A DNA stretch of 37,809 nt from Paenirhodobacter ferrireducens (lineage in GTDB: Bacteria; Pseudomonadota; Alphaproteobacteria; Rhodobacterales; Rhodobacteraceae): assembly GCF_004022265.1 (NCBI RefSeq), contig NZ_SAVB01000032.1, forward strand, positions 1 through 37,809, given 5' to 3'. The notes under the pieces are model-generated. The model saw only the letters and a program-made list of their open reading frames with translations. It had not been told where the DNA came from and searched no databases. A program made the translations under genes and the position numbers. Shown here one piece after another: positions 8,758 to 16,289 of the stretch. Position 1 is the stretch's first letter; each line of letters opens with the position of its first letter.

Positions 8758-9763
8758 CGGCCCCTCCCACGCGGGTCGCGAGCGCCCGCACGCGGTCGGC
8801 GGCCGCGGCGAGACGGGGCGCGGGCAGTTGGCCGGCGCGGACCGCCTGCACGATCCGGGCGCGGATTGCCGGCAGGTCGTTGGCGGCCGAGAGCAGCAGC
8901 AGGTCGGCCCCCGCGATCAGCGCCTCGACCGCGGCCGTGGCCACGTCGCGCGTGCCGCGCAGCGTGCCGGCCGCGTCGAGGTCGTCGCTGACCACAAGCC
9001 CGGTGAACCCCATCCCGCGCAGCGCCGCGATCGTCGGCGCCGAAAGCGAGGAGGGCATCCGCGGATCCATGCCGGGCACCAGCGCCGGGCCGGTCATCAC
9101 CGCGCGCACGCCCGCCGCGATCGCGGCCCGGAACGGGATCATCCCCGGCATCAGGGCGGCAGCATCACCCCGCACCGTCGCGATCTCGACCGCCGGGTCG
9201 CCGTCGATGTCGTGATGGCCCGGGAAGTGCTTGGCGGTGGCGACGACGCCCGCCGCCTCCACGCCGCAGATGAAGGCGGCGCCGATCCGCGCCACCTGCT
9301 CCCCATCCGGTCCCAGACTGCGCCCCCGAAGCCAGGGGTTGGTGCCGGTCACCAGATCGAGCACCGGCGACAGGAGCATGGTAATGCCCATCGCACGGGC
9401 GGCGCGTGCCATCGCAAAAGCGGCCGCGCGGATCTCCTCCGAGGGCATCGTGAGGAGCGTGTCGGCACCGGGCAGCCCGGGCACCAGCCCGTGCAGCCGC
9501 TGGATGCCTGCGGGTTCCTGATCCAGCGCGATCAGGCCGGGGCCGACGAGCCGCCCGATCCGCTCCGTGAGCGCGCGCAGATCTGCCGCGGTCTCGCCGG
9601 CGCGGCGGGCAGGCGACATCTCGCGGGCAAGGTATTCCGCGCGCGTTTCGCCGATCAGCAGCGCCCGCCCGCCCTCGGAGAGAAAGCGGGTCAGCGGATC
9701 GGTCAGGACCAGATCGTCGATCGCGGGCAGCAGCACGGCAAAGGCGTCGTCTTCAGGTCTCAT
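8747..9763 (-). CDS. GH3-family (NagZ-like) protein with altered catalytic dyad
   Basis: A 338-residue protein with the glycoside hydrolase family 3 N-terminal fold and the size of NagZ beta-N-acetylhexosaminidases. The nucleophile motif VVSDDLDAAG is present (Asp260 by comparison with NagZ). The family motif KHFPGHG-x4-D-S/T-H reads KHFPGHHDIDGDPA from residue 178, so the Asp-His dyad lacks its His (Ala191). Family knowledge says this His is the general acid/base in NagZ. The protein may therefore be altered in chemistry (phosphorylase-like or lyase-like) or inactive. Its location 29 nt downstream of the lyase gene favours a role in the same catabolic operon rather than in cell-wall recycling. 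Confidence 0.8.
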   Translation of the reverse strand: MRPEDDAFAVLLPAIDDLVLTDPLTRFLSEGGRALLIGETRAEYLAREMSPARRAGETAADLRALTERIGRLVGPGLIALDQEPAGIQRLHGLVPGLPGADTLLTMPSEEIRAAAFAMARAARAMGITMLLSPVLDLVTGTNPWLRGRSLGPDGEQVARIGAAFICGVEAAGVVATAKHFPGHHDIDGDPAVEIATVRGDAAALMPGMIPFRAAIAAGVRAVMTGPALVPGMDPRMPSSLSAPTIAALRGMGFTGLVVSDDLDAAGTLRGTRDVATAAVEALIAGADLLLLSAANDLPAIRARIVQAVRAGQLPAPRLAAAADRVRALATRVGGADAH

Positions 9764-9792
9764 CGGGTGTCCTCGTTCCGGGCGGGGAGGGG

Positions 9793-11160
9793 TCAGTCTG
9801 TCGTCTCGATCGGGCCAAGTCCATGCGTGCGCAGCAGCGTGACCAGATCCTCGCCCTGCGCGACGGCCGCGGCGATATCGGTGGCGGCATCTGGCCCGAG
9901 CAGCGGAACCAGCCCCGCGGTCAGTGTGCTCTGCGCCGAAAGGTTGGCGCTGCAGGTTTCGGGAACGGCGCGGATGTCCTTCACACAGCGCTCGGCAAAG
10001 ATCCGCGATGCATTCTCGGTCATCGCCAGGCTTGTCAGCAGCCCCTGCGCCATCAGTGGCTCGAAGGCGTTGCGTTGCAGCTGGCCGGCCTCGGCTGCCA
10101 TGCCGACGGCAACATCGGCCCCGGCGACATGAAGTGCGACCTGCGTCACCATCTCGGGGATGACGGGGTTCACCTTGCCCCGGACCAGGGGCGAGCCGGA
10201 CTGGACGGCGGGCAGGGCGATCTCGCCGAAGCCTCCGCGCGGTCCGCTGGACAGCAGGCGCAGGTCATTGGCGATCTTCGACAGGGTGATCGAGATCCCC
10301 CGCAGCAGGCCCGAGAACTGCACCAGACCGGCGCTGTTCCATGCCGCGCAGACGAGATCCTCGTTGCGGCGCAGCGGCAGCTCGGTCAGACGCTGCAACT
10401 CGGTGATCACCGCTTCGGCGAAATCAGGTTGTGCGGCAAGGCCGGTGCCGACCATGGTCCCGCCGAGGTTCAGCCCGGCCAGCCCCTGGGACGCCGGCCA
10501 GATCCGTGCCGCATCCTGACGCAACGCGGTGGCGAAGGCCCTGAACTCCTCGCCAAGGGTCATCGGTACCGCATCTTGCAAATGCGTCCGCCCGAGCTTG
10601 AGAATGTTCCCGAATTCCTTCGCCTTGTCCTGGAAGGCGTCGGCAAGCCCGAGAAGCGCCCGCTCCAGTGCCGGCGCGCCCTGCATCAGCGCGATGCGCA
10701 GCGCCGTTGAGTGGACATCGGTCGTCGACTGCGACAGGTTGACGTCGCGGATCGGGTGCAGGTGCTCATACTGGCCGCAGGGGTGCCCCATCAGCTCGAG
10801 CCCGCGATTGGCAATCACCTCGTTCAGGTTCATGTGTCCCGAGGTGCCGCCGCCGCCCTGGAACACGTCCACGATGAAGTGGTTGGCGTGCTGTCCCGCC
10901 ATCACCTCGTCGCAGACCCTGCTGATCACCTCGGCCTTGCGGGCCGGGAGCTTTCCCAGCCGATAGTTGGCCGCCGCCGCCGCCTTCTTGGTCAGCGCCA
11001 TGGCGCGGATCAGCGGTGTCAGGGTTCCGATCCGCATGCCCGACACCGGAAAGTTTTCCGCCGCGCGCAGCGTGTGGATGCCATAAAGGGCGTCGCCGGG
11101 CAGCTTGCGGCTGCCCAGCTCGTCGGTTTCCGTCCGTGTCCATGCGGCTGCGGGTCTCAT
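9793..11160 (-). CDS. Aspartase/fumarase-superfamily lyase, divergent paralogue
   Basis: A 455-residue member of the superfamily that eliminates amine or water from succinyl-type substrates. Conserved blocks are visible: FQGGGGTSGHMNLNEV (about 100-115), NLSQSTTDVHSTA (141-153), GRTHLQDAVPMTLG (190-203) and the signature loop at 322-332. The canonical loop GSSxMPxKxN reads GSPLVRGKVN: the first Ser, the Lys and the Asn remain, but Ser-Pro and Pro-Arg changes alter the substrate lid. A canonical aspartase is encoded at 22062, so this copy probably has another substrate. Two adjacent ATGs exist (11163, 11160); the second has better spacing from GGGGAG. It lies 20 nt after the cupin-like gene, in one operon. 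Confidence 0.85.
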   Translation of the reverse strand: MRPAAAWTRTETDELGSRKLPGDALYGIHTLRAAENFPVSGMRIGTLTPLIRAMALTKKAAAAANYRLGKLPARKAEVISRVCDEVMAGQHANHFIVDVFQGGGGTSGHMNLNEVIANRGLELMGHPCGQYEHLHPIRDVNLSQSTTDVHSTALRIALMQGAPALERALLGLADAFQDKAKEFGNILKLGRTHLQDAVPMTLGEEFRAFATALRQDAARIWPASQGLAGLNLGGTMVGTGLAAQPDFAEAVITELQRLTELPLRRNEDLVCAAWNSAGLVQFSGLLRGISITLSKIANDLRLLSSGPRGGFGEIALPAVQSGSPLVRGKVNPVIPEMVTQVALHVAGADVAVGMAAEAGQLQRNAFEPLMAQGLLTSLAMTENASRIFAERCVKDIRAVPETCSANLSAQSTLTAGLVPLLGPDAATDIAAAVAQGEDLVTLLRTHGLGPIETTD

Positions 11161-11180
11161 CATGCGCTCCCCGAGCCGGA

Positions 11181-11876
11181 TCAGGCCTTGGGATGCAGTT
11201 CGATCGCCAGCCAGACCGAGTCGGTATCCGCGTAGTAGCGATGCCACGGATAGGTCCACTGGTTCGGGCCGGTCACCCGGCAGAACGGGTCATGCGAATA
11301 GCTGATCGGCATGAGCACGTCCTCGTACAGGGTCGCCGCGTCGCGCTCGGTGAATTTCTGCATCCGGCCGGTGCCATGGATCTGCGTATGCACTTCGAGG
11401 AAGGGGTGCTCGTTGTGGATGAAGCAGTCGGTGTCGCCGGGCGACCACCACAGGTTCACCTTCAGCTCGAACTCCTGCGGCGCTTCGGGCAGGCGGCGTT
11501 CGTTGGTGAAGACGCGGGGGTCGGTCGTCACCGTGCCGACGCTGTCCTGCGCCGAGATGAACAACGGCGTGTCGCGCGGGAAGCTCTTGATCCGGTTGCC
11601 GAGCCAGTCCCAGCCGCGGAACATGCAGCCGCCGAGATTGGTTGGTTTCAGCACCTTGAGGATCGCCGCGCGCTCGCCCGAGCGGATCGTGCCGCCGCGC
11701 AGCCAGGTCGATTTCCAGGCCGGCACGATGGCGGGGTGATCGGTGCCGGTGATCAGCGGCTCGGGCGACAGGTTGACCACGACGGCATCCTCGACGTGGT
11801 AGTCGCGCGGGCTCTCGATCAGCTGCGCCTGAATGAAGTCGTCCGCGAAGGCGAGATCTCGGATCTGGTTGTCCAT
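11181..11876 (-). CDS. Cupin-like protein of unknown function
   Basis: A 231-residue soluble protein that I do not recognise as a named family. It has a cupin-like metal-binding pattern: His154, His157, Glu161 and His163 in FIHNEHPFLEVH, and later His212 (PWHRYYAD) and His228 (IELHPK). It is rich in Trp and Tyr. I chose the ATG at 11876 because AAGGA lies about 8 nt upstream; the frame is open to 11966. It is the first gene of the operon that continues with the aspartase-like lyase, GH3 and VOC genes, directly downstream of operator region II. A sugar isomerase or other metal-dependent role is possible but not shown. Confidence 0.65.
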   Translation of the reverse strand: MDNQIRDLAFADDFIQAQLIESPRDYHVEDAVVVNLSPEPLITGTDHPAIVPAWKSTWLRGGTIRSGERAAILKVLKPTNLGGCMFRGWDWLGNRIKSFPRDTPLFISAQDSVGTVTTDPRVFTNERRLPEAPQEFELKVNLWWSPGDTDCFIHNEHPFLEVHTQIHGTGRMQKFTERDAATLYEDVLMPISYSHDPFCRVTGPNQWTYPWHRYYADTDSVWLAIELHPKA

Positions 11877-11999
11877 GACGGTTCCTTGAAAGCTATTCGG
11901 ATTTGTCTCAGGACAGCACGGAACGCGGCAGCAAACCATTGCGCGATCCGTGCAAAACTGACGCAAGGTGACGCTGTTTTTCGCGCGAGTCGCGTCGGA
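11877..11999 (-). promoter_or_regulatory. Control region II with tandem TGACGCA sites
   Basis: This lies between the regulator's stop and the cupin-like gene. It contains ATTGCGCGAT (11938-11947, identical to 2773-2782) and tandem TGACGCA-AGG-TGACGCT (11959-11975), two half-sites one helical turn apart. The preceding GCAAAACTGACGCA closely matches GCAAACTGACGCA on the minus strand of region III. It is inferred to be an operator for the four-gene operon ending at 8380. Confidence 0.6.
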
Positions 12000-12842
12000 T
12001 CAGGCCGGTTTGATCATGTCCGGTGCTTCGCCCAGGTAGTCGCGGGCTTCGCGCGGGATTGACGGATCGTTCATGTCGAGCGTCGTCGTCGCCTGCAGCT
12101 CGGCCCGGCTCAGGAGTCCGGGGCGCCGGTAATGCAACACGGCGCGGGTTGCGAAGGGCTGGCGGAACATGGTCGCGGCGACGCCGCTGACGATGCCGAA
12201 CATGAAGCGTTTGGCGCTGCGCTGCACCGAGGAGAAGATGCCGAAGGTGAACTCGTTGCGCTGCACCGTCTCGAAATCGATGGTGAAGACACGGTCCTCC
12301 ACCGGGAAGGTGAAGCCGTGGTACTTGAAGATGTATTCGATGCGCGACGGGTCGTCATAGCTTGGAAAGCGTTCGACGTAGTAGTGGTTCAGGAAATCCC
12401 CGCTCTGGAAGATGCAGAAGGCCGAGCGCAGGATCTTGCGCGAATAGATCGAGGAATACTGATAGCGATCGTAGCAGCCGACGAACTCCCCCATGTCGAT
12501 CTTGCTGGCGACGGCCACGGTGTCGAGGAAGCGCACGACCTGCGGCGCCCGGCGCAGGTGGTCGAGAACATCGAAGAAATTACCGTCGACCAGGGCGCGG
12601 AAATGCTCGTGCTCGGAAAACAGCACTTCGGGGCCGAGGCCGAAGTAATTGGCGATGACCCGCGTATTGCCCGAAGAGGGCATGTGGCGGCCGGACAGGT
12701 ACTTGTTGAACTGTTGGCGGTTGATGCCCAGCTTGCGGCAGATCTGCGAGATCGAGCCCTGCCGGTCGCACAGCAGGCGCAGGTTCAGGGCGAAATTCGC
12801 CATGCGATCCTCGGGGGCGCGCGCCAGGTCGGTCGGGGTCAT
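12000..12842 (-). CDS. XRE-family transcriptional regulator with unknown C-terminal sensor domain
   Basis: A 280-residue protein. Residues about 14-75 form an XRE/CI-type helix-turn-helix (SISQICRKLGINRQQFNKYL, 30-49, then LSGRHMPS). The remaining 200 residues are aromatic-rich and match no effector domain I can name. I chose the ATG at 12842 because AAGGA is 8 nt upstream and it leaves operator sequence free; in-frame ATGs at 12881 and 12890 would place the operator inside the gene. The gene is divergent from the ThDP enzyme operon and upstream of the cupin operon, both with TGACGCA sites, so it is probably an autoregulated local regulator. Activator or repressor role is undetermined. Confidence 0.82.
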   Translation of the reverse strand: MTPTDLARAPEDRMANFALNLRLLCDRQGSISQICRKLGINRQQFNKYLSGRHMPSSGNTRVIANYFGLGPEVLFSEHEHFRALVDGNFFDVLDHLRRAPQVVRFLDTVAVASKIDMGEFVGCYDRYQYSSIYSRKILRSAFCIFQSGDFLNHYYVERFPSYDDPSRIEYIFKYHGFTFPVEDRVFTIDFETVQRNEFTFGIFSSVQRSAKRFMFGIVSGVAATMFRQPFATRAVLHYRRPGLLSRAELQATTTLDMNDPSIPREARDYLGEAPDMIKPA

Positions 12843-12991
12843 CTGAACATCCTTCGCAGTATGTGCGTCAGTTTGCGCCATGAATCGCATGGATGCGAAA
12901 TTGCGACAAATTCGTCAAGCCCGCAGCATCGGCTCCAGTCATTGCAGACGTGCACCGCCTTGCGACGGTGCCGCGAACAACGGGGAAGCAG
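12843..12991. promoter_or_regulatory. Divergent control region III (regulator / ThDP operon)
   Basis: Contains tandem TGCGTCA-GTT-TGCGCCA at 12864-12880 (10-bp period) and the perfect palindrome TCGCAT-GG-ATGCGA at 12885-12898, followed by ATTGCGAC. The tandem is the same arrangement, in opposite orientation, as in region II. It separates the regulator and the long catabolic operon and probably mediates autoregulation as well as operon control. Confidence 0.6.
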
Positions 12992-14794
12992 ATGAAACTG
13001 ACCGGTGGACAAGTCGTAGCGCGTGCGCTCAAGGAATACGGGGTCGAATATGTGGCGGGGGTTCCCGGCCACGGCATCTGGTCGCTGTTCGACGCATTCC
13101 TGCAGGAAGGGTCCGAAATTCCCTTCATCCAGGTGATGCACGAACAAAGCGCCGTGCACATGGCCGATGGCTATTACCGCGCCTGCGGCAAGCCGATGGC
13201 CTGTTCGACCTCGGTCGGCCCCGGTGCGACCAACACCATCATCGGCCTCGCGACCGCCTATACCGACTCGACCTCGCTCTTCTATGTCTCGGGCTCGCCG
13301 CAGACCTACATGCAGGGTCACGGCACCATGCAGGAGATCGAGCGCCAGCAGGACAACGCCTTCCCGCGGATCACCGAGCAGGTGACGAAGCGCGCCTGGC
13401 AGGCCCATTCGGTCAAGACCCTGCCGACGATCATGCACCGCGCTTTCAGCGAGATGCTGACCGGCCGCCCGGGCCCGGTTCATGTCGAAGTGCCGATGGA
13501 TGTGCAGGTCGAAGCCGACGAGGTCACCATCCATCCGCTGGACAAGCGCCTGCCGACCGGCATCTCCTATCCGGACCCGAAGGCGATCGCAGCGGCGGCC
13601 AAGGTGCTGCTCTCGGCCCGCCGTCCGGTCATCGTCGCCGGTGGCGGCGCGATTTCCGCCAATGCTTCGGCCGAGCTCACCGCGCTCGCCGAGAAGCTGG
13701 GCGCCGCCGTGTCGATCACCTGGAACGGCAAGGGCGCGATCTCCGAAGACAACGCGCTTTTCATCGGCGCTGTCGGTCAGACCGGCACCACCTGCGGCAA
13801 CAAGATCACCGCTTCGGCCGATGTGGTCATCTCGGTGGGCTGCCGCTTCACCGACTGGTCGGCCTCGTCCTATGCCAAGGGCGTGTCCTTCAGCTTCCCG
13901 CCCGGCCGTCTGATCCACATCGACCTCGACCCGCGCGAGATCGGCAAGACCTATCCGACCGAGGTGGGCATCGTGGCCGACGCGAAAATCGCGCTGGCGC
14001 AGCTGCTTGACGCGATCAGCGATGACGAGGCCGCCATGCTGCGCGAGGGCAATGCCGCGTTTGCCGCGGACGTGGAGCAGGCCAAGGCCGACTGGCGCGC
14101 TCAGGTCGAACCGCGCGAGACCAGCCGCGAGACCCCCTTCACCTCGCAGCGCCCGCTGGTCGCCCTGCGCAAGGTGCTGCCGCGGGATGGCATCGTGGTT
14201 GTCGGCTCGGGCAACACGCAGGGCTCGGTCAAGCAGAGCTTCACCATCTACGAGCCGCGCACTCACCTGACCTCGGGCTCCTACTCGCCGATGGGCTGGG
14301 CGGTTCCGGCCGCGATGGGCGCCAAGCTGGCCTGCCCGGAGAAGAAAGTCGTGGCGATCGTCGGCGACGGCGACTTCATGATGTCGCTGCCGGAAATGGG
14401 CACGGCGGTGATGAACGGCATCAACGTGGTGTTCCTGGTGCTGAACAACCAGGGCTACATGTCGATCCGCGGCGGCCAGCGCAAGTTCATGGGCCGTCAC
14501 ATCGCGTCGGAATTCAACCACCACGCCGGCAGCGGCGAGCCCTATTCGGCCGACATCGCCGCCAGCGCCCGGGCCTTCGGGCTGAAAGCCTGGAAGGTCG
14601 AGAAGGACGAAGATCTGGAATCCAGCCTCGAGGCCGCGCTCAACACCGACGGTCCGACCCTGGTCGAGGTCATCGTGTCGCGCGATGCCGCCGGTCCCTT
14701 CGCGACCGGCTGGTGGGACTTCCCCTCGCCGGCCTATTACGAAAAGGAACAGGCCGCCTACGCCGAGATGCGGGCGAAAGAGCAGATGCTCTGA
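12992..14794 (+). CDS. Thiamine-diphosphate-dependent enzyme (acetolactate synthase-like)
   Basis: A 600-residue three-domain ThDP enzyme. The N-terminal Pyr domain has the catalytic Glu51 in VMHEQSAVHMADGYYRA; the central TPP-enzyme domain covers roughly 190-340; the C-terminal PP domain has the Mg/ThDP motif GDGDF (458-462) ending at NN (485-486). The family carboligates or decarboxylates 2-oxo acids, or (as in IolD) cleaves C-C bonds. It lacks the recognisable start of sulfoacetaldehyde acetyltransferase, and there is no ilvN-like small subunit nearby, so branched-chain synthesis is unlikely. Start chosen at 12992 with GGGGAAGC upstream. First gene of the operon with the HisD-like dehydrogenase and the ABC importer. 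Confidence 0.85.
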   Translation: MKLTGGQVVARALKEYGVEYVAGVPGHGIWSLFDAFLQEGSEIPFIQVMHEQSAVHMADGYYRACGKPMACSTSVGPGATNTIIGLATAYTDSTSLFYVSGSPQTYMQGHGTMQEIERQQDNAFPRITEQVTKRAWQAHSVKTLPTIMHRAFSEMLTGRPGPVHVEVPMDVQVEADEVTIHPLDKRLPTGISYPDPKAIAAAAKVLLSARRPVIVAGGGAISANASAELTALAEKLGAAVSITWNGKGAISEDNALFIGAVGQTGTTCGNKITASADVVISVGCRFTDWSASSYAKGVSFSFPPGRLIHIDLDPREIGKTYPTEVGIVADAKIALAQLLDAISDDEAAMLREGNAAFAADVEQAKADWRAQVEPRETSRETPFTSQRPLVALRKVLPRDGIVVVGSGNTQGSVKQSFTIYEPRTHLTSGSYSPMGWAVPAAMGAKLACPEKKVVAIVGDGDFMMSLPEMGTAVMNGINVVFLVLNNQGYMSIRGGQRKFMGRHIASEFNHHAGSGEPYSADIAASARAFGLKAWKVEKDEDLESSLEAALNTDGPTLVEVIVSRDAAGPFATGWWDFPSPAYYEKEQAAYAEMRAKEQML

Positions 14795-14803
14795 GCGCCG
14801 GCC

Positions 14804-14831
14804 GGTCGGGACGGCGCGTGCCGTCCTGACC
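14804..14831 (+). terminator. Hairpin between ThDP enzyme and HisD-like genes
   Basis: GGTCGGGACGGC (14804-14815), loop GCGT, then GCCGTCCTGACC: a 12-bp stem with one G-T pair. It is followed by a C-run, not a T-run. It may cause partial termination or stabilise the upstream mRNA end within the operon. Confidence 0.45.
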
Positions 14832-14902
14832 ATCCTCCCCCCCCTTCCTATCCGAAATCAGAACGGGTGGCCGCAGGGCTGCACCCCAGAGGTAGATTTG
14901 CC

Positions 14903-16210
14903 ATGATCCGGCACGTAAAGACCGCGCGTCTCACCCAAGGCGACCAGACGGATCCCGCCGTCACCGAAACCGTCCGTGGCCTGCTGGCGCAGGTGGCGGA
15001 GGGCGGCGACAAGGCCGTCCGCGAGCTCAGCATCCGGTTCGATGGCCTCGACCGCGACAGCTATCGTCTGACCGAGGCAGAGATTGCCGCCTGCGTCGAC
15101 GGTCTGACGAAACAGGAACGTCACGATCTCGACTTCGCGCAGACCCAGATCCGCAATTTTGCCCAGGCCCAGCGTGACACGCTGCTGGACCTCGAGGTGG
15201 AGACGCTGCCGGGCGTGGTTCTTGGCCACCGGCATGTGCCGATCCAGAACGTCGGCTGCTATGTGCCGGGCGGGAAGTATCCGCTGCTGGCTTCGGCCCA
15301 CATGACCGTGCTGACCGCGAAGGTCGCGGGCTGCGAGCGCGTCATCACCTGCGCACCGCCCTTCAAGGGGCAGATCGCCGACAAGATCGTCGCGGCTCAG
15401 GCCTTGGCCGGCGCCGACGAGATTTATTGCCTCGGCGGGGTGCAGGCGATCGCGGCGATGGGCAACGGCACCGAAACGATCCGTCCGGTCGACATGCTGG
15501 CCGGGCCGGGCAACGCCTATGTCGCCGAAGCCAAGCGGCTGCTGTTCGGCAAGGTCGGCATCGACCTGTTCGCTGGTCCGACCGAAACGCTGGTGATCGC
15601 CGACGAGACCGTCGATGGCGAGATCTGCGCCACCGACCTGCTGGGACAGGCCGAGCACGGCCCGAACTCGCCCGCGGTGATGATCACCAACTCCGAAAAG
15701 CTGGCGAAGGACACGCTGGCGCAGGTCGAGCGCCTGCTCGAGATCCTGCCGACCGCCGCGATCGCGCGCAAGGCCTGGGAGGACTTCGGCGAGATCATCG
15801 TCTGCGACACGCTCGAGGAGATGGTGGCCGAGGCCGACCGCGTCGCCTCGGAGCACGTGCAGGTGATGACCGCGGATCCGGACTATTTCCTGAACCACAT
15901 GACCAACTATGGCGCGCTGTTCCTTGGCGAACGTACCAACGTCGCATTCGGCGACAAGGTGATCGGCACCAACCACACGCTGCCCACGCTGAAGGCGGCG
16001 CGCTATACTGGTGGCCTGTGGGTCGGAAAGTTCCTCAAGACCTGCACCTATCAGCGTGTTCTGACGGACGAGGCTTCGGCGATGATCGGCGCCTATGCCT
16101 CGCGGCTGTGCCACATGGAAGGCTTCGTGGGGCACGCCGAACAGGCCAATATCCGCGTGCGCCGCTATGGCAAACGCAACGTCCCCTATGGCGCCTCGGT
16201 CGAGGCCTGA
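14903..16210 (+). CDS. HisD-family dehydrogenase (HpsN-like), not histidine biosynthesis
   Basis: A 435-residue member of the histidinol dehydrogenase superfamily, a four-electron NAD-dependent alcohol-to-acid oxidase. Residues equivalent to the zinc ligands and catalytic pair of HisD are visible: Gln249 and His252 (GQAEH), Glu317-His318 (SEHVQV), Asp351 ([13 protein letters not shown]) and His411 (GHAEQA). Motifs such as [15 protein letters not shown] resemble sulfopropanediol dehydrogenase HpsN, but no sulfonate genes are seen here. The ATG at 14903 follows GAGG at a slightly long distance; 14867 is an upstream in-frame alternative. Operon position between a ThDP enzyme and a sugar-type ABC importer argues for catabolic oxidation of a polyol-like intermediate. 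Confidence 0.88.
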   Translation: MIRHVKTARLTQGDQTDPAVTETVRGLLAQVAEGGDKAVRELSIRFDGLDRDSYRLTEAEIAACVDGLTKQERHDLDFAQTQIRNFAQAQRDTLLDLEVETLPGVVLGHRHVPIQNVGCYVPGGKYPLLASAHMTVLTAKVAGCERVITCAPPFKGQIADKIVAAQALAGADEIYCLGGVQAIAAMGNGTETIRPVDMLAGPGNAYVAEAKRLLFGKVGIDLFAGPTETLVIADETVDGEICATDLLGQAEHGPNSPAVMITNSEKLAKDTLAQVERLLEILPTAAIARKAWEDFGEIIVCDTLEEMVAEADRVASEHVQVMTADPDYFLNHMTNYGALFLGERTNVAFGDKVIGTNHTLPTLKAARYTGGLWVGKFLKTCTYQRVLTDEASAMIGAYASRLCHMEGFVGHAEQANIRVRRYGKRNVPYGASVEA

Positions 16211-16218
16211 CGCCATTC

Positions 16219-16257
16219 GGCCCGAGACGAGCGGAACGCCACCGGGCCCTTCCTTTT
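16219..16257 (+). terminator. Hairpin plus T-run upstream of binding-protein gene
   Basis: GGCCCG (16219-16224) pairs with CGGGCC (16243-16248) across an 18-nt loop, followed by CTTCCTTTTT. This is a plausible weak intrinsic terminator or attenuator between the dehydrogenase and the solute-binding-protein gene. Confidence 0.4.
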
Positions 16258-16289
16258 TCAAGCACCACAACTCACCCAGGGAGAAGACT

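Noticed and set aside
12992-14794. Sulfoacetaldehyde acetyltransferase (Xsc) or acetolactate synthase IlvB identity
   Set aside because: The N-terminal sequence does not resemble Xsc, no phosphotransacetylase or sulfonate genes accompany it, and no IlvN small subunit is present.
14903-16210. Histidine biosynthesis hisD
   Set aside because: Other his genes are absent and the neighbours are catabolic and transport genes. The sequence style follows the HpsN-like branch.
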